64,000 bases of DNA from positions 11,132,501 through 11,196,500 of the forward strand of contig BSBM01000762.1 of NCBI GenBank assembly GCA_027924585.1, in the 5' to 3' direction. The translations under genes and the position numbers were made by a program. The stretch comes from Larix kaempferi. Lineage: Eukaryota > Streptophyta > Pinopsida > Pinales > Pinaceae. The notes under the pieces were generated by a model, which was not told the origin of the DNA, searched no databases, and was given only the letters and a program-made list of their open reading frames with translations. Positions 12,056 to 21,660 of this stretch are shown here, piece by piece. Position 1 is the first letter of the stretch. Every line of letters begins with the position of its first letter.

Positions 12056-12593
12056 GGTAAAGGGTCGGACACTTTACCAGTTAACTATTCAACAGACTGT
12101 TGATTTTTTAGTGCAGTTGCGAGACCCATTCTCAGAGAGAATCGTACCCTAGTCAGTTGACTAGGGTTCCTGGTCAAGTTAACCAGGCAAGGTATGAGTA
12201 AGACCCTAGAAGGTACCCTAGAGCCCAGCTGTCTCCTGGGGTTCTTGGTCGAGGAACAAGCAGGTTGATGCCATGGCAAAGTCCCTAGCATGTGGCTAGG
12301 GCCCCTATTTGTCTCTAGGGTATTCTGGTCTAGAACCAGATAGTTTCTTGGTCACGAGGACCAAGCAAATCCTGCAGGTTGAGACAAGAGACATCCTAGG
12401 TCCTGCAGATGGTTGATCAACATTCAGTCTAGGACTGAATGCTCAGCTTGAGGCTAAGGATCATTCTCTGGGAGAATGGAGAACCTGGTCATGGACTAGA
12501 TGGTTGATCAACATGTCCTAGTCTAGGACTGAAGCTCAGCCTTGGGCAGAGAAGCCATTCCTTGAGAATGGAGGCACTTGGTCAGTTACCAAG
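12056..12593. repeat. Dense array of short stem-loops
   Basis: In about 540 bp at least a dozen separate inverted repeats follow one another. Examples are 12056-12078 (GGTAAAG/CTTTACC), 12128-12142 (ATTCTC/GAGAAT), 12147-12166 (CCCTAGTCA/TGACTAGGG), 12283-12301 (CCCTAGC/GCTAGGG), 12324-12340, 12347-12365 (CTTGGTC/GACCAAG), 12421-12441 (CATTCAGTC/GACTGAATG), 12462-12478 (CATTCTC/GAGAATG), 12515-12529, 12555-12571 (CCATTC/GAATGG) and 12577-12593 (CTTGGT/ACCAAG). Stems are 6-9 bp and loops mostly 2-5 bases. The stem sequences differ from each other, so this is not a simple tandem repeat. The function is unknown. Confidence 0.8.
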
Positions 12594-13069
12594 ACTATGA
12601 TGTGTGATGTCCTCTTCTCCTAGGTCGTCGAGATGGATGAGTTAGTTGGTCTTCTCAAGGGACTGGCCACCCCTTGTGGAAGCTACTAACATTTGACCTA
12701 AGGAGCAGTTAAGAGGACCACATGATCACATCATTTGTGTGAACCCTTCCTTATACAGTAATGATGAACTTTCAGGTTATATGGAACGTTTGTACATTTG
12801 AGAGAGAGATGACTAGTTGTACCTTCCCCACCTTGGTTGAGTTATTATTGGTCTTGTGGGACCTTGTCTTTGACTTATGGTTAATGGGGTTATTTACCCA
12901 CCTTGAGTTATTTTTATTTTTTATACACCCTTGTTGATATTTTGGTCATATAGGGTATTATGGTTGTTTGTCCACATTTGATGCATACCCTTGGTCATGG
13001 GTCATGTACCCACACCTATGTTATTTATTTTGGGACATTATACCCTACTCTTGATTTATGACCATTGAT

Positions 13070-13200
13070 TATATTTTTTATCTTTTATCTTTTATCTTTT
13101 ATTTTTTATTTTTTATTATTTTTATTTTATTTATCTTCTATTATTTTTTATCTTTTATTTATTTTTTATGACTACTTTTTATTTTTAATATGGTCATCCC
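13070..13200. repeat. T-rich low-complexity tract
   Basis: Runs of TTTTATC and TTTTATT repeat over about 130 bp. The early part has at least three exact TTTTATC units. It lies inside the presumed gypsy LTR. Confidence 0.7.
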
Positions 13201-14185
13201 CTATTTTAATAACTTCCTAATTTATTTATTTTTTATAATAACTTCCTAACTCTATGGAACCCAATTTTAAAGGATTACATTTAATGATCATTTTCTAAGA
13301 TCATAATCCTATTTATTGAAATCTCTTCTCCTCTCACAAATTCATTCTAACAATTTATTTTTCAGCTCTGCTGCTGACTGTACACTTGCTGGAGTTTATC
13401 TTTTTCAATTCTACTGCCCTAGTCCGTTTCTGTTCCTTGTGATGATTTCGGTCTGCTTATTGAAGTTTTGCTAAGGTCTGATTTATTGCTGAAAGGACCA
13501 ATTTGTTGCCGTGGTGCCCAACCTGGCTGAGGAGAAATCCGATCTGCTAGCAGAAAATTCTTAAGGATCTTTTCTATCTCCAGTGACCTAGCCGTGTGCT
13601 TTGGAGCTTCCCTTTACCTCAGCCATGACCTGTTTGGGGTTTGTAACTTTGTTCTAAGTAAGCCACACCCTGCTGACTTCATTGTTGTTTGAGCCGTGAT
13701 TCTCATACAGGTTCTCCCTGCCTGCTGTAAGCTTAACTCTTCAGTTACTAGCATACTAAGGGTTTGTTGACATCTGTTTTGCTATCAAGTGCAGGTTCTA
13801 ACCCTTGAGTATTTTATTGTGGTCAGCTTGTTGATAAGACTTTGCTAATGACTATTCTACAGTATTGAGGTCTTACTTAGGTTTGATATATGCTGAGCTT
13901 TTCCATTGACCAGATCTGTACACTTAGACTTGCTTATAGTCTTTACTCTGTGTTGTGAACCTACTTGTGATTAAACCTAAATACTGAGACTTTTAGGGTC
14001 TGATTTTTTATGCTGAGTTTTAATTGTGACTTTCACTGTGTTTTCTGACTGTCATTGACCTACTTTGTTTAACTGTACTACAGCCGTCTCATCTCTCTCT
14101 CTCTGGTTTGTACTACCCTCTTGTAGGGTCTGATAGTTCCCAGAATTGACTAGCCTCTCTAAGGCACAGTCTTTTTACTGAAAGT

Positions 14186-14777
14186 TGTTAAATTTTGAGC
14201 ATTAATTCACAATACTCTAGGATCTTCACTGAGAGAATAACACATACAATATATCAATGCATAACAATCACAATAAGCATCACAAGCATCACAAGAATCA
14301 AAAGCATGAGAGACAAGAGACACAGAGTTTCCGTGGGGAAAACCCTAAGGTGAAAAACCTCACAACTTCCTCACAGATAGAGAGAGCAATGGCTCAACCA
14401 AAGTACAACCAAAATACACTTGAGATAGTCTCCTAGAAGCAGATGATCCTCCTCCTCACTAGTGCGCCACTTTCTGAGGGAGAGAGAGATGACTTTCCAA
14501 ATTATCTAAATAGAAATCTCCTAATCTCTATTTATACTAACCTGTTTGCCCAGTGACCTTATGGGGCCGACTTGTCTAGCTAGGTACATCCACAATATAA
14601 TATATAATTCAGGGCTGACCCCACACATGGTGGTCTAATAACCCATCGGCAAGTACACACACTTGCGACACTTGTCAATCCACATGATGACACTTCCTTA
14701 TAGAGGAATAACACATCTCTAATAAGGATACAATAAATATATATGAAATACATTCCGAAGTTACATATACATCAACA
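14186..14777 (-). repeat. Copia 3' LTR
   Basis: This 592-bp LTR has TG...CA ends. A minus-strand TATA box (GTATAAATAG, core 14529-14536) lies about 340 bp from the inner end. It has one copy of the 72-bp segment that is present four times in the partner LTR. Confidence 0.92.
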
Positions 14778-14786
14778 CTCCCTCTT
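14778..14786 (-). promoter_or_regulatory. Copia polypurine tract
   Basis: On the minus strand this is AAGAGGGAG directly before the LTR start TGTTGATG. It is the expected plus-strand primer site for reverse transcription. Confidence 0.8.
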
Positions 14787-14984
14787 AACTAGGAAGGTAT
14801 TTCTCGACACAGATCTGCTAGACAAGTCTTCTTCTCGAGATCATTGTCATCATCATCGTCGCTGCTGCTGCTATCTCAACCAATCTCTGACTCTACTCGT
14901 CATAGGAAGTTCTACAAAGCCAATCCTTTTTCATACTGGATGTAGGCCCACCACCTGCAGGTCTTCATCATCACTGGCCATTCT

Positions 14985-15600
14985 GTGGAAATCTCAGGAC
15001 TTATTACGTGCGTCACAAAACATTAAAAGAGTCTCTTGACTAGCAAGAACCCTAAAGAGCATCTGAGGCCTTTTTCATCCTGTCCAGATCTCCAGGACTT
15101 ATTACATGTGACCCCACCACAAAACCTCAAAAGAGAATCCCAGGACTGATTACGAGCACAAGGCTCAACCTATCGGATCTCCCAGGGCACAAATTACATG
15201 TGATCACCACAAAACCTCGAAAGAGCATCCCAGGACTGATTACGAGCACAAGGCTCAACCTATCGGATCTCCCAGGGCACAAATTACATGTGGTCATGGC
15301 AAAACCTCGAAAGAGCATCCCAGGACTAATTACGAGCACACGGCTCAACCTATCGGATCTCCCAGGGCACAAATTACATGCCATAGGACAAAACCTTGAA
15401 AGAGCATCTGCCAGATATCCCAGGGCACAAATTACATGCCATAGGCAAAACCTCGAAAGATTATCTACAGATCTCCCAGGGCACAAATTATATGTCCTCC
15501 CAAGCAAAACCTCGAAAGAGCATTTGCCAGATATCCCAGGGTACAAATTACATGCCGTAGGCAAAACCTCGAAAGACTATCTGCAAATCTGCTCGTCCGT
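14985..15600 (-). repeat. Degenerate tandem array between RNase H and 3' LTR
   Basis: Units start with CAAAACCTCGAAAGA and end with CCCAGGGCACAAATTACATG. Three units of about 90 bp (15119-15387) are followed by about three shorter units of about 58 bp (15388-15560), with more degraded copies to the left of 15119. Long open frames run through the array on both strands, but only because the repeat period keeps frame. The array replaces the usual C-terminal end of RNase H and the 3' untranslated leader. Confidence 0.85.
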
Positions 15601-16362
15601 TGCAACATACAGGAGCTTCACAGCTCCTCTCTGCACCATATCCCTGATATAGTGATATTTGATCTCTATGTGTTTCGACCTATCATGAAACACTGGGTTC
15701 TCGGACAGCTTCACACAACTCTGGTTATCACAGAAGATACCAGTAGCATCTAACGGGAGATCCAATAATTCAGACAGTAGCTTCCGTAGCCATACTGCCT
15801 CACAACTAGCTGAACAGGCTGCAACATACTCTGCCTTAGCTGTACCTAGTGCTACGCAGGACTACTTCCTGCTAAACCAAGAGATCACACCTGATCCCAT
15901 ACTGAAGCAGCACCCAGATGTGCTCTTCCTATCTGCAGCATTGCCAGCCCAATCTGAATCAACATAACCCTGCAGGTTAAACTTTTGATTCGCCTCATAC
16001 TTGAGCCCATAATCCACTGTACCCTTCAGGTACCTCAGAACATGCTTTACAGCAACGAGATGAACACTCCTCAGATTTGTCAGGAACTGACTCAATGTGT
16101 TCACCGCAAAGCAAATATCTGGTCTCGTGTTCGTCAGGTACATCAAGGACCCAATCATCTGACGATACATAGAGACATCAACCGGCTCAGATGAAGCATC
16201 ACATAGAAGCTTCAGATTCGATGCCATAGTTGTGACCAAGGCCTTGCAATCCATCATCCCGAACCTCTTCAGGATATCTACTGTGTACTTCCCTTGACCA
16301 AGGAAGATCCCACCTGAATTCTGCCACACCTCCATACCTAGGAGATAATGCATCATTCCCAA
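15577..16362 (-). pseudogene. Copia RT C-terminal part and RNase H
   Basis: The minus strand encodes the end of reverse transcriptase (MHYLLGMEVWQN, then MIGSLMYLTNTRPDICFAVN and HVLRYLKGT). RNase H follows (YVDSDWAGNAADRKSTSG, and CDNQSCVKLSENPVFHDRSK), with the expected acidic residues. RNase H removes the RNA strand during cDNA synthesis. An in-frame TAG near 15862 splits the domain (probably from CAG). The final part after DEQICR is replaced by the tandem array. The frame is otherwise intact, so the decay is modest. Confidence 0.9.
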
Positions 16363-16627
16363 AGTTCTTCATGTCGAATTCGGCAGCGAGCTTCCTCTTT
16401 GTATCACACCAAGTTCTGGGAGCTTGCTAAGGATTTCTTCAATCTGCACACATGTGACTCCTTGTCAGGTCTTGGGACTGCATCCCAAACATCTTCTTCA
16501 TGATCGACGGATCATGGCATTCCATTTCTTCATCCCAGATCTTGGGAACTTCAATATCTTCAATAGATATCTTTGTTGCTGGAACAAATGTTGTAGTCCT
16601 TTTGTAGGTGAAGATATACGGTCTTTC
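16363..16627 (-). pseudogene. Remnant of copia reverse transcriptase core
   Basis: Only scraps are visible, in three frames: DAVPRPDKESHV, then CRLKKSL, then QAPRTW, then KRKLAAEFDMKN. In copia elements these are separated by well over 150 residues that include the catalytic Y-V-D-D motif. Here they are nearly adjacent, so at least two deletions removed the polymerase core. The element cannot make its own active polymerase from this copy. Confidence 0.75.
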
Positions 16628-17031
16628 CTACAAAACAAGTTAAATTGCATGATTAGAAACATCTCATAATTTTCAGAACAAATTCTTTGCACAAAGAAAT
16701 ATGTCATGCAGTCATGCAGTTATCTTAGCCAATGCTTCAATACAACATTTATCCATGTTCCACAACTTTCTAGATGCCTTCCAGTCTCTACCAGAACATT
16801 GTTAAGAGTTTGCACTACTCCCAACATGTCAGCAAAGAGGTTTCATTCTAGATAAGTAGCACTGGAATGTTGTACAATGCCATAGGCCACTTACCCATCA
16901 CATGCATATTAGTAGTATACTGTTCATTAATGCAATCATTCTAATATGCACAATACATCTCCTAAGTCTAGGAACATAAGCATAATATTATTTAAACAAA
17001 CACAATATGCAAGAAATGATAATTGAAATAC
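16628..17031 (-). other. Putative intron between integrase and RT
   Basis: Read on the minus strand, a 404-bp AT-rich stretch full of stops begins GTATTT after ACAAAGATAA. It ends with a pyrimidine-rich TTGTTTTGTAG before coding-like sequence (GAAAGACCGTATATC). Sequences before it encode the linker and sequences after it resume a pol-like exon. A related copy of the same stretch exists at 9796-10030. Canonical GT-AG ends support an intron; an inserted element is the alternative. Confidence 0.45.
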
Positions 17032-17436
17032 TTATCTTTGTTTGTTTGTTGGGTGGACTCCCTCCGAGTCTTTGCTTCCTAGCAGGAGCTGCTAAAGTAG
17101 CTTCTTCTACACCTTTCTATTGTGGAATGTAGGAAGATGGTCGACTCCCTCTGAAAATCTGCATCCTTGCAGGAGTTGCTGGAGTGTGCTCCCTCTTGAT
17201 CTTTGCTTCTTGGATTACCTGTCCTTGAACTTATATTCATCCTTGCTGACATCAATCTTCTCGAACCCTGGAAAGTATATTCTGTAAGCCTTCGAGCTTT
17301 CATTGTAACCCACAAAGATACCCTTCTTTCCTGAAAGATCTAGTTTGGTCCTCTTTTCCTTTGGGACATGAGTGTATACTGGACAACCAAATATTCTGAG
17401 ATGGCTGACTTCAAGTTTCTTACCAGAAAAGACTTC
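17032..17436 (-). pseudogene. Copia integrase C-terminal part and linker
   Basis: Downstream of the TAA stop at 17437 the minus-strand frame continues with the typical post-integrase segment (SHLRIFGCPVYTHVP, then KKGIFVGYNESSKAYR). It then enters a linker with repeated ATPARMQIF / AAPARKQRLGG-like units containing CTCCTGCAAGGA and GAGGGAGTC. One more stop interrupts the linker. The domain tethers integrase to reverse transcriptase in the polyprotein. Confidence 0.75.
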
Positions 17437-18195
17437 TTATGGTGTCTTGTTGTCCAATATCTTGTGGGGTGTTCTGTTCTGCACATATACAGCTATTCTA
17501 GCTGCTTCTGCCCATAGATGCATAGGTAGATCCTGGTCATGCAGCATTGCCCTTGTTGCTTCCATGATTGTTCTATTCTTCCTTTCTGCAACTCCATTCT
17601 GTTGAGGATTATAAGGAGCAGTCAACTCCCTCTTAATCCCTGAATCACTACAAAGCTTCTTGAAGTCTCCTGAGGTGAATTCTCCACCATTGTCGGATCT
17701 GAATGTTTTGATCTTCTTGTCAGTTTGATTCTCCATCAAGCTTTTGAATTCCTTGAACTTATCAAACACCTCATCTTTGTTCTTCAAGAAGTATACCCAA
17801 TTCTTCCTGGAGAAGTCATCAATAAATGAGACATAGTAAATATACCCACTTAGAGAACTGGATGACAGAGGACCACATACATCTGAGTGGATGATTTCCA
17901 GGATATCTTTTGCCTTGCTTTCACTACTTGGGAAAGCCTTCTTAATATGCTTACCTTTTGCACATCCTTTGCAAACACCTTCATGTTTGGTCTTGATTTC
18001 AGGAAGACCCTCTACAACCTTGCTTGCAATTCGAAGTGCCCTATAGTGCATATGAGCAAGTCTTCTATGCCAAAGTTCACTTGGCTCCATGGATTCATGT
18101 ACCATGGCATGTTCAGGTTGTCCCTTTAATTTATACAAACCTCCCTCTTGCTCTCCAATCACTACTGCATCATCTATGTTCTTCCCTTTGGCCAC
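17437..18195 (-). pseudogene. Copia integrase
   Basis: A 252-codon frame begins with the GAG-pre-integrase zinc domain (WHRRLAHMHYRAL and CKGCAKGKH, the H-H-C-C ligands). It continues with the retroviral-type integrase core. The catalytic triad is visible: D in HSDVCGP, D in RSDNGGE and E in GVAERKNRT. Integrase inserts the cDNA into the genome. The frame ends at an in-frame TAA at 17437 (NKTP then stop), although homology continues. The start of this frame overlaps the preceding frame by 22 bases because of a 1-nt frameshift near 18185. Confidence 0.92.
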
Positions 18196-18842
18196 ATTAG
18201 GACTTGGCCATCCACAAATGCAACCCTTATACCTTTTGCATCCAATGCAGAGATGGAGAGTAAGTTCTTCTTGAGCCCAGGTACATAAAGGACTTCTTTC
18301 ATCTTCAAAGATTTTCCAGAATCTAGGTTGTAGGAGGCTTCACCACTTCCTTTGATTGGGTATTGATAATCATCCCCAAGTTTCACTTTATGGGGTGATT
18401 CATGTTCAGATAGATTCACAAAAGATTCCTTAAACCCAGTCATGTGTTTGGAAGCCCCACTGTCAATCAACCAATCATTACAACCATGGGAGATAGTACC
18501 TGTGAGAGCAAAAATTAGAACATACTCTTCTTCACTTGATGAGTCATCATCACTATCACTTTCTGCCCTAGCCATCTTCTTTGGGGGTTCATCATCTTCG
18601 GCAGCATGAGCATGATATCTTCTTTTGTTATTCTTCTTCTTCTTATTGAAGTTGTTGTTGTTGTCTTTCTTCTTCTTGGGACAATCTGAAGCAAAGTGTC
18701 CCTTCTCATTGCAATTGAAGCATATGAGATCTTTCTTATCTTTATGATAATGGTGGTGTGAGAATCTTCTGTTATGAGATGATTCCTTCTTGGACTTGCC
18801 TTTCCTGGTATGTGTTGTGAGAGCTTGATCTTCATTTCCCAT
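18174..18842 (-). pseudogene. Copia Gag zinc knuckle and protease
   Basis: The 222-codon frame encodes a basic histidine-rich stretch, then a CCHC knuckle (CFNCNEKGHFASDC). A lysine/asparagine and acidic linker follows, then the aspartic protease with WLIDSGASKHMTG and LKKNLLSISAL. The knuckle binds the element RNA; the protease cleaves the polyprotein. It is in the same frame as the upstream Gag (18852-19469), from which it is separated by one TGA. It runs out of frame at about 18185, where the integrase continues in another frame. Confidence 0.92.
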
Positions 18843-18851
18843 CTTTTCTTC

Positions 18852-19469
18852 TCAGGCCACAAGCCTAGCTTCTTCTTGAGAGCATTCTTCCCGCAATCTG
18901 TTGAAGGAGATCAACTTCTTCCTTGCACAGATTCCTTGAATAAAGGAATCCCATGACCTGGGTAGGCCATTTAGAGTGGTCATCACCACTTCACCATTCT
19001 CCACCATTTCATCCACTGCTTCTAGTTGTTCCTTGATCTGGGAGACCCTTGAAAAATAAGATTGAATGGTTTCTCCATTCTGAAACTTTACTCCTTTCAA
19101 TTGGTTCCGTAGGGTCATCTTCCGATTTATGTTCTTCCCTTCAAATAGCTTTGTCAAAGAGTCAAACATCTCCTTGGGTGTCTTTAGAGAAGACACATGG
19201 GGTATGAGATGGTCTTTGATAGAATCAGCAATGATTCTCTTTGCCTTGACCAAGTTTTTTTTATGCAATACCTTAGCCTCTTCATCCTCTGGGATAGGGA
19301 TGTCTTCTTTTACATATGAGTCCAACTCATTCTCTTCCAGGATTAACCCAATCCTATACTTCCAAGCTCGGAAGTTATCAGCTCCTTCAAGCTTATCCTC
19401 AAGCTTGGTGTGGTGAGACATCTTAAGGAGTACTTCAAATGGAAATAGAAAATATTTAGGTCTTACCAC
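18852..19469 (-). pseudogene. Copia Gag (N-terminal capsid part)
   Basis: This UBN2-type copia Gag has EDKLEGADNFRAWKYRIG near the start, LRNQLKGVKFQNGETIQSYF in the middle and LPRSWDSFIQGI near the end. Gag forms the virus-like particle. The likely start is the ATG at 19419-19421 (MSHHTKLED), which lies 16 codons into the longest frame. The frame stops at a TGA (18852-18854) directly before EEKMGNED. The stop sits where an arginine CGA would be expected, so a C-to-T transition is the probable cause. Confidence 0.9.
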
Positions 19470-19980
19470 TTAAAATGCTGAAAACTGGATTTGGTCCTGG
19501 ATTAGGGTTTGTCGAAAAAAACCCTAAAAATTCAAAATGTGAAGTTCAATTTTTTGAAAGGATAGAAAGATGCGCCTTGATGAGCTGATCAGCCTGGTGT
19601 ATTCAGAATTTGAGATCAACAAAGCTTTACCCTTCAGATTTGCCTTTTTGTCCTCCCGTCACTAGGGAGAGCCCTGAATTAGGGTTTGAGTTTCCCGGAG
19701 ATCTACCCAGCCAAAAATCTCGATCCAAAGCTCTAAACTTCGATTTTTGCAAGGAGCTTCTAGCAATTCTTCAGATTTCAGAAATTCCTATTTTTGTGGA
19801 AACCCTAATTTTTAGGGCCAAATCTGAAAATTCTCAGAATTGAATTATGATTGGACAGATAGATTCGCCTTGATGAGTAGAGTCAATCTACTATACTGCC
19901 TTTCCAAAATCTGTGGAGAGAAACCCAATAAACAAGAAACTCAAGTTTTCGTTACTGCAAAATGTCTTCTTCTTAGGTTA
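19470..19980 (-). other. Copia 5' leader
   Basis: This is the non-coding region between the primer-binding site and gag. It has two short duplicated blocks around GATAGAAAGATGCGCCTTGATGAG and GACAGATAGATTCGCCTTGATGAG (about 19560 and 19855). It would hold packaging signals, but none can be pinpointed. Confidence 0.6.
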
Positions 19981-19992
19981 GCTCTGATACCA
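19981..19992 (-). promoter_or_regulatory. Copia primer-binding site
   Basis: On the minus strand this is TGGTATCAGAGC directly next to the 5' LTR. It is the classic plant copia site complementary to the 3' end of initiator methionine tRNA. Confidence 0.92.
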
Positions 19993-20806
19993 TGTTAAAT
20001 TTTGAGCATTAATTCACAATACTCTAGGATCTTCACTGAGAGAATAACACATACAGTATATCAATGCATAACAATCACAATAAGCATCACAAGAATCAAA
20101 AGCATGAGAGACAAGAGACACAGAGTTTCCGTGGGGAAAACCCTAAGGTGAAAAACCTCACAACTTCCTCACAGATAGAGAGAGCAATGGCTCAACCAAA
20201 GTACAACCAAAATACACTTGAGATAGTCTCCTAAAAGCAGATGATCCTCCTCCTCACTAGTGCGCCACTTTCTGAGTGAGAGAGAGATGACTTTCCGAAT
20301 GATCTAAATAGAGATCTCCTGATCTCTATTTATACTAACCTGTTTGCCCAGTAACCTTATGGGGCCGACTTGTCTAGCTAGGTACATCCACAATATAATA
20401 TATAATTCAAGGCTGACCCCACACATGGTGGTCTAATAACCCATTGGCAAGTACACACACTCCACAATATAATATATAATTCAAGGCTGACCCCACACAT
20501 GGTGGTCTAATAACCCATTGGCAAGTACACACTCCACAATATAATATATAATTCAAGGCTGACCCCACACATGGTGGTCTAATAACCCATTGGCAAGTAC
20601 ACACTCCACAATATAATATATAATTCAAGGCTGACCCCACACATGGTGGTCTAATAACCCATTGGCAAGTACACACACTTGCGACACTTGTCAATCCACA
20701 TGACGACACTTCCTTATAGAGGAATAACACATCTCTAATAAGGATACAATAAATATATATGAAATACATAGATGAAATACATTCCGAAGTTACATATACA
20801 TCAACA
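19993..20806 (-). repeat. Copia 5' LTR, enlarged
   Basis: This 814-bp LTR matches the 592-bp partner except for about 11 substitutions, small indels and three extra copies of a 72-bp segment. The minus-strand TATA box (GTATAAATAG, core 20327-20334) is kept. The tandem copies lie in U3, upstream of the TATA box in the direction of transcription. Confidence 0.92.
20387..20678 (-). repeat. Four tandem copies of a 72-74 bp U3 segment
   Basis: Copies lie at 20387-20460, 20461-20532, 20533-20604 and 20605-20678. Each begins TCCACAATATAATATATAA, contains GGCTGACCCCACACATGGTGG and ends GCAAGTACACAC. The copies are nearly identical. A period divisible by three gives a spurious 120-codon open frame on the minus strand. 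Confidence 0.95.
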
Positions 20807-21379
20807 AAAGTAACTCTTCTGAGTATTCTTATAGGAAGGGTCTCACACCCAGGTAAGTATCTTCAACTATATCTCTTTTATTATTATGTGATCAAATTGT
20901 TTATTTTACGTTACATGTTATTGAAGATTACTTTAGCACAGTGACCTAACTGGTAGTGTTAAAATTACTCTAACACAGTGACCGACCTGAGAGTGCTAAA
21001 GGTGTGAAGTTGAAAAAGATGAAAATTATGTTTGTAAATGTTTATTAAACGTATTTTTTGCATTGAAGTATATTGAATAGTTATTTTTCTGCCTATAACC
21101 CTAACCTGATGAAAATTTAACACAGACTAGTACTTGTGAAAGCAAGCAACTGCTGTATTAAGGAAAATCTTGGGGTTTCCTTCCGATAGTGACACATTGG
21201 GTGGGAGATCCCATAGTTTTGCCAGGTTAACAACTAGTTTTCTTTGCAATCATTTGGCTGCTACGATGTGCAACAATAGGTCTCGTTTGTACTTGTATTC
21301 ATCATTCATTTATTCAATAATTCTTTATTTCACACATTGATATTTTTTATTAAATAAAGTTTATACAATTTCACTACAG

Positions 21380-21391
21380 TGGTATTAGAGC
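21380..21391 (+). promoter_or_regulatory. Gypsy element primer-binding site
   Basis: TGGTATTAGAGC matches initiator methionine tRNA except for one base and lies one base after an LTR-type end (CACTACA). It starts the interior of the plus-strand gypsy element. Confidence 0.7.
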
Positions 21392-21429
21392 TTGTTGATA
21401 TGCAGGCACAAATTGAAGGCTATAAGGAT

Positions 21430-21610
21430 TCCAGACAGGTCCATGCATCTGTACAGGTTTGAACTTCTATGCATCCATACAGTCACACAGTCTGTACATC
21501 CGTACATGTGTACAGTCATGCAGTTTGTACATCCGTACAGGTTTGTACATCCGTACAGGTCTGTACATCTTGCAGGTCCGTACAGTCGTATAGAGTCAGT
21601 CGTTCATACT
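21430..21610 (+). repeat. Short tandem repeats in the gypsy leader
   Basis: GTACATCCGTACAGGT and variants repeat about eight times in this stretch (for example near 21496, 21529 and 21546). It lies between the primer-binding site and gag. Confidence 0.7.
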
Positions 21611-21660
21611 TTCGTACTTATACGTACTCTGTACAATCAGCTACAACTTCAAAAATTTAA

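Larger units (their letters stand above)
14186..20806 (-). mobile_element. Ty1/copia retrotransposon, complete outline, defective
   Basis: The element is bounded by two LTRs starting TGTTAAATTT and ending CATCAACA on the plus strand. The 5-bp target duplication AAAGT lies immediately outside (14181-14185 and 20807-20811). On the minus strand the order is LTR, primer-binding site, gag, zinc knuckle, protease, integrase, linker, RT remnant, RNase H, tandem array, polypurine tract, LTR, which is the copia order. By eye about 11 substitutions separate the LTRs over about 580 aligned bases. Premature stops, a frameshift and loss of the RT core make it non-autonomous. It inserted into a probable gypsy LTR. 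Confidence 0.93.
12603..21378 (+). mobile_element. Probable 5' LTR of a gypsy element, split by copia
   Basis: The right end is well supported: sequence ending CACTACA at 21378 is followed after one base by a primer-binding site at 21380. The left end is a guess at TGTGATGTCC (12603), a common start for plant gypsy LTRs. The copia element (14186-20806) and its target duplication sit inside. Without them the LTR would be about 2.15 kb. No 3' LTR was found downstream. Confidence 0.4.

Noticed and set aside
12603-12612. TGTGATGTCC as certain LTR start
   Set aside because: It is a plausible start only; there is no second LTR or duplication to confirm it, so the boundary is marked as low confidence.
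15127-15652. Open frames of about 145-150 codons on both strands
   Set aside because: They are produced by the period of the tandem array; the repeated peptides match no protein and both strands are equally open.
20407-20769. 120-codon minus-strand frame with repeated CTCQWVIRPPCVG-type text
   Set aside because: It is a translation of the 72-bp LTR tandem repeat, not a gene.
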